A stretch of DNA of 16,230 nucleotides from JAVBKP01 sp031553975 (GCA_031553975.1 JAVBKP010000068.1:1-16230), one strand, 5' to 3'; counted from the stretch's first letter, positions 1 to 7,224 are shown. Translations and numbers: made by a program. The notes: a model not told the origin generated them from the letters alone.

Positions 1-1066
1 CTTGTGTATTGATGTCTTCTGCTTTAACTGTGTTTTTATATACGCCAACTGTTTTGTTCTCAAACAAAACAGATTTGCTGTTGTCTACAATGGTAACAGC
101 CACTGGTAGTGAGTCAAAGTGTCCTACGAATGTATCCATGATACCTTCAACACCACGTACTGTATCAAGGTATGCACCTTGTAGGCTACCATCCTGTGTT
201 GTACGATTTGACATCCTGCCTTCTGTGGCAAATGTCTTTAATTCAAGTAGGTTGGTATTCAGTTTGTTCAAAGCACCTATAACAGCTCTAAATCCGTCAG
301 CTAAGTTGCCAAGCTCATCTTTAGCCTTGTAGTCTACTGATATGTCTATATGCCCTTTGGCGATTTCTTCTGCTGCCTCTTTGATTCTATTGAGAGGTTT
401 TGTGATGCTATTTGTTACCATTAGTGCTATTGCAATGGCTACAACAACCTGCACGATGGCAAAACCAATGGTCAACGTGGTAGCAGAAGCTTTTGTATCG
501 TTTGCTATGGTGTGGAAGGTCTCTACGTCTATCTGCAAACCGTCACTTAGGCTAAGAATAGCATCTGAAGCCTTTTTTAATTCAGGTAAATATTCGTTGT
601 CCAACGTATCAAGGGCTTCTTGGTTTTGTAGGTTTAATGCATATACAGCAAGCTTATTCCTAATTGGATCCATTTTTTGCATAGCATCTTTAACGGTTTT
701 AAGCAAATCAGCTTTCCCAGACACAGTAGTATCATCTGTATCTTCGAATGCCACCATCGGCTCTATTTCAGCTATTCTGGCATAAATAAGATCTGCTTCT
801 GCTTGTGCTGCATCTAGCTGGGCTTGTGTTTTCTCTTTAGTAGGTTCTAGCGTAGCTCTTAAAATGTCTTTTTCGATTTTAACCAAGCTCTCGCGCATGT
901 CCCATGTTTTATTGACAAGAACAACCGGTCTCGTTGCTAAATTTTCTGTTGCCGTGGCTACAGCAGTCAATTCTAAAATCGAGAGTACCGCCAGTGCTAC
1001 GCTAAGAATGATTACAATGACAAATGCACTGATCATCCTTGCTCCAATTTTCATGTTTTTCAGCAT
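1..1066 (-). CDS. Methyl-accepting chemotaxis protein, N-terminal part (cut by window edge)
   Basis: A transmembrane chemoreceptor that would signal to CheA through CheW. The 355 codons present begin at ATG 1066, which has AAGGAG 8 bases upstream; a second ATG four codons in lacks a good site. Residues 10-32 form the first membrane helix. Residues 33-195 form a mainly helical extracellular segment of the four-helix-bundle sensor type. Residues 196-217 form the second membrane helix, followed by a HAMP domain (about 218-270, with the ITKPL entry and a DELGNLADGF segment). From about 305 the sequence (FDSLPVAVTIVDNSKSVLFENK) resembles the start of a PAS domain, between HAMP and the expected methyl-accepting coiled coil. 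The kinase-control tip lies beyond base 1, so the family call rests on topology and HAMP. It could be another HAMP sensor such as a histidine kinase, but receptor architecture and the nearby cheW favour a chemoreceptor. Confidence 0.85.
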   Translation of the reverse strand, partial: MLKNMKIGARMISAFVIVIILSVALAVLSILELTAVATATENLATRPVVLVNKTWDMRESLVKIEKDILRATLEPTKEKTQAQLDAAQAEADLIYARIAEIEPMVAFEDTDDTTVSGKADLLKTVKDAMQKMDPIRNKLAVYALNLQNQEALDTLDNEYLPELKKASDAILSLSDGLQIDVETFHTIANDTKASATTLTIGFAIVQVVVAIAIALMVTNSITKPLNRIKEAAEEIAKGHIDISVDYKAKDELGNLADGFRAVIGALNKLNTNLLELKTFATEGRMSNRTTQDGSLQGAYLDTVRGVEGIMDTFVGHFDSLPVAVTIVDNSKSVLFENKTVGVYKNTVKAEDINTQ

Positions 1067-1117
1067 AATGAATTCTCCTTCTAATTTTTCTTGTGTTAAT
1101 AATTTTACATTTCTTTA

Positions 1118-1146
1118 ATTATAGTCTTCCAAAATTAACTTGTCAA
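1118..1146 (-). promoter_or_regulatory. Consensus sigma-A promoter of the chemoreceptor gene
   Basis: On the minus strand TTGACA (1146-1141) and TATAAT (1123-1118) are separated by exactly 17 bases, a perfect match to the vegetative consensus. The predicted start is near 1111, giving a leader of about 45 bases before ATG 1066. No sigma-D flagellar-type motif was seen, so the receptor is probably expressed constitutively unless a repressor acts. Confidence 0.88.
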
Positions 1147-1208
1147 CCAAATCTAAATTAATTCCTTCATATTAATATATAGATTTTGCAAACCCATTTA
1201 TCATATTT

Positions 1209-1234
1209 GTTTTTCATGGCTGTTTTTCATGGCT
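1209..1234. repeat. Tandem duplication of a 13-base unit
   Basis: The unit GTTTTTCATGGCT occurs twice with no gap (1209-1221 and 1222-1234). A near copy, TTTTCATGGCGTTTTTCA, occurs at 16121-16138 in the truA promoter region. The function is unknown. Confidence 0.8.
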
Positions 1235-1286
1235 CGGGGGACGATTATGTGCTTGAAACGTCTTGAGAGTCCACGGTGTTGAAATA

Positions 1287-1314
1287 TTAACGTTTGGTTA
1301 ACATTTTATTAACA
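1287..1314 (+). promoter_or_regulatory. Three TTAAC(A/G) direct repeats, possible OmpR/PhoB-family operator
   Basis: TTAACG (1287), TTAACA (1298) and TTAACA (1309) repeat with an exact 11-base period, one helical turn. This is the arrangement bound by OmpR/PhoB-class response regulators such as Bacillus PhoP, whose half-site is close to TTAACA with 5-base spacers. A TTTAAT at 1327-1332 could be the -10 of a promoter whose -35 is replaced by the box. The periodicity is seen directly; the regulator is inferred. Confidence 0.45.
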
Positions 1315-1351
1315 TTATCGCTGGATTTTAATTCAGTTTAATTTAATTCAT

Positions 1352-1380
1352 TAGAAAAACATTTGCTTTTCTGCTACAAT
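1352..1380 (+). promoter_or_regulatory. Probable extended -10 promoter for phzF-metG-tatD
   Basis: TGCTACAAT (1372-1380) gives an extended -10 (TG-N-TACAAT) with a 4/6 -35 match, TAGAAA (1352-1357), 17 bases upstream. The predicted start is near 1387, leaving a leader of about 65 bases before the GTG start at 1452. An overlapping TATAAT (1380-1385) has no partner -35. Confidence 0.55.
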
Positions 1381-1451
1381 ATAATTATATGGGTTGTTGC
1401 AAAAGAATTAGGAATATTTCTCTGTTTAGAGGTGAAAATAAGGAGTGGAAT

Positions 1452-2402
1452 GTGAAGCTTTACATTGTGGATGCATTTACAGATATGGTGTTTAATGGTA
1501 ACCCTGCAGGTGTTGTGATACTTGATGAAGGGGCGGATTTTCCACCCCCAAAACTCATGATGAAAACCGCTGCGGAGCTTAGGTACTCCGAGACTGCATT
1601 TGTACTGCCTAAAGGTGACTTTGGGTTTAGTCTCAAGTATTTTACCCCTACAGAGGAAGTGGATCTTTGCGGTCACGCAACCATAGCCTCATTTAAGGCT
1701 CTCCTTGATGCAGAATTGGTAAAGAATGGACAAACCTGCATGATTGATACCTTAGCGGGCAAACTATCTATCAGCATCCAAGATGGCTTTGTTATCATGG
1801 ACATGGCAAAACCAGAGATTGTTCGCACAATCACTGATAAGTCTGAGTTGACCGAACTTGCTAATACCATGGGGCTGGTTGATATTGATGATATTTCATT
1901 TTGTATGGATGTAGATGTGGGCGGCAAGAACCAAAATATAACCTTTTGTCCAGCAATTGTCTCTACCGGACTGCCAGATATAATTTTACCAGTATCTAAC
2001 AAATATAAAATGGATGCCATGAAGCCGAATCTGAAAGACCTAGCGGCGTTATCAAGACGATGGGGCGTAACAGGCGTACATGCGTTTACCCTAGAGGGGA
2101 CAAACTATGTGGAGGCGAACCCATCCAGTATCAATGGTTACTGTAGGAATTTTGCGCCAGCAGTTGGCATAGAGGAAGAGGCCGCCACAGGCACCTCTAC
2201 AGGGGCTCTCACCATGTATTTGTACAGTCTTGGTATGATAAAACAAGGTGATACTAATATCTTTATCCAAGGTGAGGCTATGAACAGGCCCTCTGAGATA
2301 CGTACATATGTGGAGAAGGCTGATCACATGCCCTTAGGGCAGGTTAATATAAGGGTAGGTGGTACAGCCTCCATCGTAGCAAAAGGCACTATCAATATCT
2401 AA
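1452..2402 (+). CDS. PhzF-family isomerase/epimerase-like protein
   Basis: A member of the PhzF family (diaminopimelate-epimerase fold) of cofactor-independent isomerases; most members have no known substrate. Of 316 residues, the N terminus KLYIVDAFTDMVFNGNPAG is typical, Glu47 in RYSETAF is at the position of the family's catalytic glutamate, and DLCGHATIAS (71-80) and EEAATGTSTGALTMYL (242-257) are the conserved ligand-binding loops of the two half-domains. The GTG at 1452 is chosen because AAGGAG lies 6 bases upstream and the family begins here. The upstream in-frame ATG at 1389 would put the predicted transcription start at the codon itself and adds a non-conserved extension. The gene is 18 bases before metG and probably cotranscribed. 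It is not evidence for phenazine synthesis: no other phz genes are present. Confidence 0.88.
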   Translation: MKLYIVDAFTDMVFNGNPAGVVILDEGADFPPPKLMMKTAAELRYSETAFVLPKGDFGFSLKYFTPTEEVDLCGHATIASFKALLDAELVKNGQTCMIDTLAGKLSISIQDGFVIMDMAKPEIVRTITDKSELTELANTMGLVDIDDISFCMDVDVGGKNQNITFCPAIVSTGLPDIILPVSNKYKMDAMKPNLKDLAALSRRWGVTGVHAFTLEGTNYVEANPSSINGYCRNFAPAVGIEEEAATGTSTGALTMYLYSLGMIKQGDTNIFIQGEAMNRPSEIRTYVEKADHMPLGQVNIRVGGTASIVAKGTINI

Positions 2403-2420
2403 AATACAAGGAGAAAACAA

Positions 2421-4004
2421 ATGACTAAAAAACCATATTATATAACAACACCGATTTATTATCCAAGCGATAATCTGCACGTTGGACACACGTATTGTAC
2501 TGTTATGGCTGATGCTATGGCTAGGTTTAAGCGTGCCACAGGATATGATGTCATGTTCCTAACAGGTACAGATGAGCATGGGCAAAAAATCCAAGACGTG
2601 GCAGCCAAAAAGGGTATCTCACCACAACAACATGTAGATGAAATAGTAGAGGGTATTAAAAACCTTTGGTCCACCATGGAAATATCATATGATGATTTTA
2701 TCCGTACCACAGAAGACCGTCATAAAACGCGGGTACAAGATATATTTAATCAGCTTTATGAAAAAGGTGATGTATACAAAGGCCAGTATGAGGGGTTGTA
2801 TTGTAGACCTTGTGAAGCCTTTTGGACCGAGACCCAAGCCGAGGGAAGCAAATGCCCAGACTGCGGAAGGCCTGTGGAGAAGGCGCAGGAAGATGCGTAT
2901 TTTTTTAGGTTGTCAAAATATCAAGACAAATTGATTGATTTGTTTGAAAATAATATTGAATTCTTGCAACCTGAATCAAGAAGAAAAGAAATGCTCAGCT
3001 TCTGCAAGCAAGGACTGGAAGATTTGTGTATTTCACGTTCCACATTTGATTGGGGCATAAAAGTACCAGTGGATGAAAAACACGTTATTTATGTATGGCT
3101 TGACGCCCTATCAAACTATATCACTGCGCTAGGATATCCAGAAAAAACCGAGAAGTTTGAAAAGTATTGGCCGGCAGATGTGCATTTGGTGGGAAAAGAA
3201 ATTGTCCGCTTCCACTCCGTTATCTGGCCTGCTATGCTCATGTCTATGGAGGTGGCTCTGCCAAAGCAAGTCTTAGGTCACGGTTGGTTGCTCCTCGATG
3301 GTGGTAAGATGTCGAAATCCAAGGGCAATGTGGTCGACCCAGTTAAACTCATTGAACGATATGGGGTTGATGCTCTTAAATATTTCTTGCTGCGCGAATA
3401 TACATTTGGGCAAGATGGCAATTTTACCAACGAAGTCATGATCAACAGGATGAACTTCGATTTGTCCAATGACTTAGGTAATCTTGTGAGCCGCACAGTG
3501 GCCATGGTAGAAAAGTACAACGGTGGTGTGCTTCCATCGGCTGGCACAGAAGAGATTCTTGATGTAGAGCTAAAATCAATGGCTGTAGCAATTGCTGGCA
3601 AAGTAGAATCCCATATGGACAAATTTGCTTTCCATATGGCTATGGAAGAAATATGGATATTCATTCGTAGGATGAATAAGTATATTGACGAAACCGCACC
3701 TTGGGTATTGGCCAAAGATGAGACATGTAAAGAAAGATTAAATACAGTTTTATATAACCTAACAGAGGGCATCCGTATTGTATCTGTATTGATTCAACCT
3801 TTCATGCATACAACCGCAGGGAAAATCAGAGAGCAAATCGGTATGGCTGGCATAGAGATTCAGTGGGAAGAAGCCAGTCAGTGGGGCTTGATAGAAAATG
3901 TGACTGTCAAAAAAGGCGAGGCTATATTCCCTCGACTTGACCTAGCAAAAGAATTAGAAGCACTCGAGGCTCTAAGCCCAAAACAAGAGGCATCGGTGAA
4001 ATAA
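2421..4004 (+). CDS. metG: Methionyl-tRNA synthetase (short form)
   Basis: Charges tRNA-Met with methionine using ATP, in the cytoplasm. It is a class I synthetase of 527 residues: the HIGH-type motif HVGH is at 20-23, the four-cysteine zinc knuckle is Cys128/Cys131 and Cys145/Cys148, and KMSKS is at 296-300. The helical anticodon-binding domain follows from about 350, with NRMNFDLSNDLGNL at its entry. The protein ends soon after this domain, so the C-terminal OB-fold tRNA-binding extension (Trbp111-like, roughly 110 residues) of enzymes such as Bacillus MetG, about 660 residues long, is absent. The start ATG has AAGGAG 8-9 bases upstream. The stop overlaps the next start by one base (TAATG), indicating translational coupling to tatD, a common neighbour of metG in Firmicutes. 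Confidence 0.97.
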   Translation: MTKKPYYITTPIYYPSDNLHVGHTYCTVMADAMARFKRATGYDVMFLTGTDEHGQKIQDVAAKKGISPQQHVDEIVEGIKNLWSTMEISYDDFIRTTEDRHKTRVQDIFNQLYEKGDVYKGQYEGLYCRPCEAFWTETQAEGSKCPDCGRPVEKAQEDAYFFRLSKYQDKLIDLFENNIEFLQPESRRKEMLSFCKQGLEDLCISRSTFDWGIKVPVDEKHVIYVWLDALSNYITALGYPEKTEKFEKYWPADVHLVGKEIVRFHSVIWPAMLMSMEVALPKQVLGHGWLLLDGGKMSKSKGNVVDPVKLIERYGVDALKYFLLREYTFGQDGNFTNEVMINRMNFDLSNDLGNLVSRTVAMVEKYNGGVLPSAGTEEILDVELKSMAVAIAGKVESHMDKFAFHMAMEEIWIFIRRMNKYIDETAPWVLAKDETCKERLNTVLYNLTEGIRIVSVLIQPFMHTTAGKIREQIGMAGIEIQWEEASQWGLIENVTVKKGEAIFPRLDLAKELEALEALSPKQEASVK

Positions 4005-4774
4005 TGTTATTTGATTCACATACGCACCTAACCTCACCACGTTTTGCCGCTGATGGGGATTTGGCAGAGGTTATTGCCCGTATTGAGGCTTTAGATATGC
4101 TGGTCATGGATGTAGGCTGTGATTTAGAAAGTTCGTTGCTGGCGGTAGAGCATGCCGCCAAGTACGACTGGTGCTACGCCTCTGTGGGCTATCACCCTCA
4201 CGAGACTAGAGATATGGATGAAAACACACTATCTATGATTAAAGCTTTGGCTAAGAAGCCAAAGGTCCAGGCTATCGGTGAGATCGGTTTAGACTATCAT
4301 TATGACCATTCCCCTAGAGATGTACAACAAAAGTGGTTTAGAAGGCAAATTAGGCTTGCTCTAGCGCTAGATATGCCTATCATTATACACGACCGTGAAG
4401 CTCATGAAGATATTCTTAGAATACTAAAGGAAGAAAATGCCTTTCAGACAAAAGTATTGATGCACTGTTTTTCAGGTAGCGCTCAAATGGCAGAGCAGTG
4501 CGTAAAGCTTGGCTGTTATTTATCCATAGCAGGCCCTGTGACATTTAAGAACGCTAATAAACTATTAGACGTGGTTAAGGTTACCCCAATGGATAGACTG
4601 TTAATAGAAACAGATGCCCCTTATCTCACCCCTGAGCCATATAGAGGCAAACGAAATGAACCTTCTTTTGTTCAGCACACTGCGGCAAAGGTGGCAGCGA
4701 TAAAAGAATTATCCTATGAAACTGTTGTAAAATCCACTTCGGATAACGCAAAAAAATTTTTTGGTATTTATTAG
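4004..4774 (+). CDS. tatD: TatD-family metal-dependent hydrolase (putative DNase)
   Basis: A TIM-barrel metal hydrolase of 256 residues, the usual family length. Ligands are visible in order: HTH (His6, His8), Glu93 in GEIGLDYH, His129 in IIIHDREAH, His154 in MHCFSGS and Asp204 in IETDAPYLTPEP. Family members have 3'-5' exonuclease activity on DNA or RNA in vitro; the Firmicute metG-linked member is often called YabD/TatD. Despite the name there is no Tat-export role. The start is fixed by the one-base overlap with the metG stop. The gene is followed by 130 non-coding bases with the cheW promoter and no clear terminator, so some read-through into cheW is possible. Confidence 0.95.
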   Translation: MLFDSHTHLTSPRFAADGDLAEVIARIEALDMLVMDVGCDLESSLLAVEHAAKYDWCYASVGYHPHETRDMDENTLSMIKALAKKPKVQAIGEIGLDYHYDHSPRDVQQKWFRRQIRLALALDMPIIIHDREAHEDILRILKEENAFQTKVLMHCFSGSAQMAEQCVKLGCYLSIAGPVTFKNANKLLDVVKVTPMDRLLIETDAPYLTPEPYRGKRNEPSFVQHTAAKVAAIKELSYETVVKSTSDNAKKFFGIY

Positions 4775-4786
4775 CCTTAACAAGGC

Positions 4787-4815
4787 TTGACAAAAGTCTA
4801 GCAAGACTCTACAAT
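4787..4815 (+). promoter_or_regulatory. Near-consensus sigma-A promoter for cheW
   Basis: TTGACA (4787-4792) and TACAAT (4810-4815) are separated by 17 bases. The predicted start is near 4822, giving an 83-base leader. The spacer contains a dyad, AGTCT at 4795-4799 and AGACT at 4804-4808, and the -35 abuts a second small inverted repeat (AGCCTT/AAGGCT, 4773-4787). These could be operator elements. Confidence 0.82.
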
Positions 4816-4829
4816 TAATCTAGGTAGAG

Positions 4830-4886
4830 ATGTTTTTGCTGCCAAAATGGAAAAGATTTTGGGAACAAAAGCACCTTGTCGAATAA
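4830..4886 (+). CDS. Possible 18-codon leader peptide upstream of cheW
   Basis: Starting at ATG 4830 the frame encodes MFLLPKWKRFWEQKHLVE and stops at TAA 4884-4886. It lies entirely within the predicted cheW leader and ends 18 bases before the cheW start. A partial ribosome binding site (AGGTAGAG) is too close to be ideal. It is rich in aromatic and basic residues but shows no attenuation-type run of one amino acid. It may be chance. Confidence 0.2.
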   Translation: MFLLPKWKRFWEQKHLVE

Positions 4887-4904
4887 ATGAAGGGAGACAA
4901 GAAA

Positions 4905-5354
4905 ATGGCACAATACTTAACGTTCCTATTAGGTAAAGAATTTTTTGCACTTGATATTGAGAGTGTAATCGAAATCGTTGGTATTCAAAAGATTACAAGA
5001 ATGCCTCAACAGCCAAACTATGTTAAAGGCACTATCAACCTAAGAGGGAAAATTATTCCTACCATTGATGTGAGAGCAAGATTTGGTAAAGCGGAAGTTC
5101 CTTACAACGAGAGAACATGTATTATCGTCCTAGACATTCAGAACACCCATGCAGGATTCATCGTAGACTCTGTGGACGAGGTAATGACCATAGAATATGA
5201 TATGATCTCTGAGCCACCAACATTTAAGGAAGATTATAAAGCAAAATACGTAAAGGGGATCGCAAAGAGAAATGACACTGTGATCATGCTCATTGAGAAC
5301 AACGAACTGCTAGACACCCATGAGTTGACTGAGATTGTTAGTATAGAATTGTAA
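4905..5354 (+). CDS. cheW: CheW chemotaxis adaptor
   Basis: The cytoplasmic scaffold that couples chemoreceptors to the kinase CheA. At 149 residues it is a single CheW domain of normal length: QYLTFLLGKEFFALDIESV opens the first subdomain, RMPQQPNYVKGTINLRGKIIP (32-52) contains the conserved hinge and the NLRG motif that contacts receptor and CheA, and GFIVDSVDEVM (84-94) is the second conserved segment. ATG 4905 is chosen because AAGGGAG (4890-4896) is 8 bases upstream; the in-frame ATG at 4887 would precede that site. The gene stands alone between its own promoter and terminator, so it is an orphan CheW. The receptor gene 4 kb away, transcribed the other way, may be a partner but this is not shown. 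Confidence 0.96.
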   Translation: MAQYLTFLLGKEFFALDIESVIEIVGIQKITRMPQQPNYVKGTINLRGKIIPTIDVRARFGKAEVPYNERTCIIVLDIQNTHAGFIVDSVDEVMTIEYDMISEPPTFKEDYKAKYVKGIAKRNDTVIMLIENNELLDTHELTEIVSIEL

Positions 5355-5393
5355 AAAAGTACTTTTGGTATACACCAGCAAGCTGGCACTTTT

Positions 5394-5424
5394 AAGGCAT
5401 TGGGAAACTCTCGATGCCTTTTAT
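5394..5424 (+). terminator. Intrinsic terminator of cheW
   Basis: A 12-base-pair stem (5394-5405 with 5409-5420, two G-T pairs, loop AAC) starts 39 bases after the cheW stop and runs into TTTTATAAT. Confidence 0.75.
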
Positions 5425-5448
5425 AATGCAATAAAATATAACGCAATA

Positions 5449-5490
5449 AAAACAGGGACCGTTAGCCTCAGCTAACACTGTCCCTGTTTT
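5449..5490. terminator. Strong bidirectional terminator, end of the atp operon
   Basis: An 11-base-pair perfect outer stem (5449-5459 with 5480-5490) encloses an inner 6-base-pair stem GTTAGC/GCTAAC with loop CTCA. A-runs precede and T-runs follow, so it works on both strands. On the minus strand it begins 12 bases after the atpC stop and ends the ATP synthase transcript; on the plus strand it backs up the cheW terminator. Confidence 0.9.
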
Positions 5491-5502
5491 GTTGTAATTC
5501 AG

Positions 5503-5796
5503 TTATTGTTTGCGACGTTTGCTTTCATTTGCGCTGATCCAGTTGGCAGAATCTGTGTAAATGATTATATTCTTTCTCACGTCAACAAAGCCACCAGAAA
5601 CGTTGGCAATCTTAAAATCGCTACCGTCTTTTTCCTTAATCCAAAGTTCGCCATCAGCGAGTAGTTTTACTGCTGGTGCGTGATCTGCTAGAAAACCTTC
5701 ATCTCCCTCTAGGGTGCGGATGATAATCTGCTCAGCATCACCTTTGTAAAACAATTCTTCTGGTGTGATTACTTCTAATGAATAGCTTTTCGCCAT
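5503..5796 (-). CDS. atpC: ATP synthase epsilon subunit, beta-barrel domain only
   Basis: A central-stalk subunit that joins gamma to the c ring. At 97 residues it is far shorter than the usual 130-140. The N-terminal beta-sandwich is intact: LEVITPEELFYKGDAEQI, then GDEGFLADHAPAV (31-43), then GGFVDVRKN. The protein ends at residue 97 just after YTDSANWISANESKRRKQ, where the C-terminal two-helix domain should start. That domain is the one that inhibits ATP hydrolysis in many bacteria. The stop is followed within 12 bases by the operon terminator, and no coding remnant lies beyond, so this is a settled short form and not a fresh frameshift. The start has AAGAGGTGAG just upstream. It is last in the operon, 11 bases after atpD. 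Confidence 0.95.
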   Translation of the reverse strand: MAKSYSLEVITPEELFYKGDAEQIIIRTLEGDEGFLADHAPAVKLLADGELWIKEKDGSDFKIANVSGGFVDVRKNIIIYTDSANWISANESKRRKQ

Positions 5797-5807
5797 AATC
5801 TCACCTC

Positions 5808-7205
5808 TTACGCGTTCTGACTTTTATTGAATTTTTCTACTACCTCTTCAATGCCACCTGTGAATAAGAACAAAGACTCAGGAATGTGGTCATGTTTACC
5901 TTCTAGGATTTCTTTAAATCCTCTCACAGTTTCTTTTAGTGGAAGGTACCTACCTTTTGTTCCTGTGAATTGCTCCGCTACGTGGAACGGTTGGGAGAAG
6001 AATCTTTGAATTTTTCTAGCTCTGTTAACCACTAGTTTGTCTTCTTCCGATAGCTCGTCCATACCCATGATGGCGATAATGTCTTGCAGCTCTTTGTACT
6101 TTTGTAGTACTTGCTGTACGCCACGGGCTACATTGTAGTGCTCTTCACCTACGATGAGTGGATCCATGATTCTAGAAGATGATTCTAGTGGGTCTACCGC
6201 TGGATAGATACCAAGCTCTGTGATAGAACGGCTAAGTACAGTTGTCGCATCTAAGTGGGCAAATGTAGTCGCTGGTGCTGGGTCTGTTAAGTCATCGGCT
6301 GGTACGTATACCGCTTGTACAGATGTGATGGAACCCCTCTTGGTAGAAGTAATACGCTCTTGTAATGCTCCCATCTCTGTAGCAAGTGTTGGCTGATAAC
6401 CTACGGCACTTGGCATACGTCCAAGTAACGCGGATACCTCAGAACCTGCTTGTGTGAATCTGAATATGTTGTCTACGAATAGAAGTACGTCTTGTCCTTC
6501 TTGGTCACGGAAGTTCTCCGCCATTGTAAGTCCTGTTAGGGCTACCCTCATACGTGCGCCAGGTGGTTCGTTCATCTGTCCGAATACCATGGCTGTCTTA
6601 TCGATAACGCCTGACTCAATCATTTCATTGTATAGGTCGTTTCCCTCACGGGTACGCTCGCCTACACCAGCAAATACAGATATACCACTATGCTCACGGG
6701 CGATGTTGGCAATAAGCTCTTGGATTAGTACAGTTTTGCCTACACCGGCTCCTCCGAACAATCCTACTTTACCGCCTTTAGTATAAGGGGCGATAAGGTC
6801 AATAACTTTAATACCAGTCTCGAAAATGTGGGCGGATGTCTCTTGTTCTTCAAATGATGGTGCTTCTCTGTGTATAGGAAGTTTTCCTTCTGTGATTGGT
6901 GCTGGTTTTCCATCAATTGGATCCCCAATTACATTAAACATTCTTCCTAGTACTTCTTTTCCTACAGGAACTCTAATCGGTGCCCCTGTATCTTCTACTT
7001 CTAGTCCTCTTACAAGTCCATCTGTAGATGACAATGCAATACAACGTACTACATCGTCTCCAATATGTTGGGCAACTTCAGCAACGATTTTCTCGCCTTT
7101 GTAGTTGATTTCTATTGCGTTAAGTAGTTCCGGCATATTCTCTGGCGAGAATTTTATATCGATAACCGGTCCTATGATTTGGCTAATAACTCCTTTATCT
7201 GCCAC
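5808..7205 (-). CDS. atpD: ATP synthase beta subunit (catalytic)
   Basis: Forms the three catalytic sites of F1. The 465 residues show the Walker A GGAGVGKT (151-158), the catalytic glutamate Glu183 in GERTREG, Walker B LLFVDN (241-246) and the DELSEED lever 383-389 that drives the gamma rotor. All are intact, and the length is normal for the family. The start codon is GTG, with AAAGGAGTGA just upstream. It sits 19 bases after atpG and 11 before atpC in the polycistronic unit. Confidence 0.99.
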   Translation of the reverse strand: MADKGVISQIIGPVIDIKFSPENMPELLNAIEINYKGEKIVAEVAQHIGDDVVRCIALSSTDGLVRGLEVEDTGAPIRVPVGKEVLGRMFNVIGDPIDGKPAPITEGKLPIHREAPSFEEQETSAHIFETGIKVIDLIAPYTKGGKVGLFGGAGVGKTVLIQELIANIAREHSGISVFAGVGERTREGNDLYNEMIESGVIDKTAMVFGQMNEPPGARMRVALTGLTMAENFRDQEGQDVLLFVDNIFRFTQAGSEVSALLGRMPSAVGYQPTLATEMGALQERITSTKRGSITSVQAVYVPADDLTDPAPATTFAHLDATTVLSRSITELGIYPAVDPLESSSRIMDPLIVGEEHYNVARGVQQVLQKYKELQDIIAIMGMDELSEEDKLVVNRARKIQRFFSQPFHVAEQFTGTKGRYLPLKETVRGFKEILEGKHDHIPESLFLFTGGIEEVVEKFNKSQNA

Positions 7206-7224
7206 GATCTCACTCCTTTCTAGC

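Larger units (their letters stand above)
1147..1350. other. Divergent intergenic region between chemoreceptor and phzF-like gene
   Basis: About 200 non-coding bases upstream of both divergent promoters. It holds a 13-base tandem duplication (1209-1234), a short G-run (1236-1240) and three TTAAC direct repeats (1287-1313). I see no convincing small gene, RNA fold or terminator. Confidence 0.6.

Noticed and set aside
9..1118. Open frames on the plus strand opposite the chemoreceptor (for example 9-332, 342-785, 864-1118)
   Set aside because: They are the antisense of a well-supported receptor gene, have low-complexity Ser/Thr-rich translations and no ribosome binding sites.
1389..1451. Upstream ATG as the start of the phzF-like gene
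   Set aside because: It lies at the predicted transcription start with no ribosome binding site, and the added residues are not family-like; GTG 1452 has AAGGAG at proper distance.
1374..1676. A 100-codon minus-strand frame overlapping the start of the phzF-like gene
   Set aside because: It is antisense to conserved PhzF motifs and its translation matches nothing recognisable.
1452..2402. Phenazine biosynthesis because of the PhzF homologue
   Set aside because: PhzF-like proteins are widespread without phenazine genes, and none of the other phz genes is here.
4773..4787. AGCCTT-AAC-AAGGCT as the terminator of tatD
   Set aside because: The stem is only 6 pairs, overlaps the stop codon and has no T-run after it.
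5827..7104. Plus-strand frames opposite atpD
   Set aside because: They are shadows of the highly conserved beta subunit gene with no independent support.
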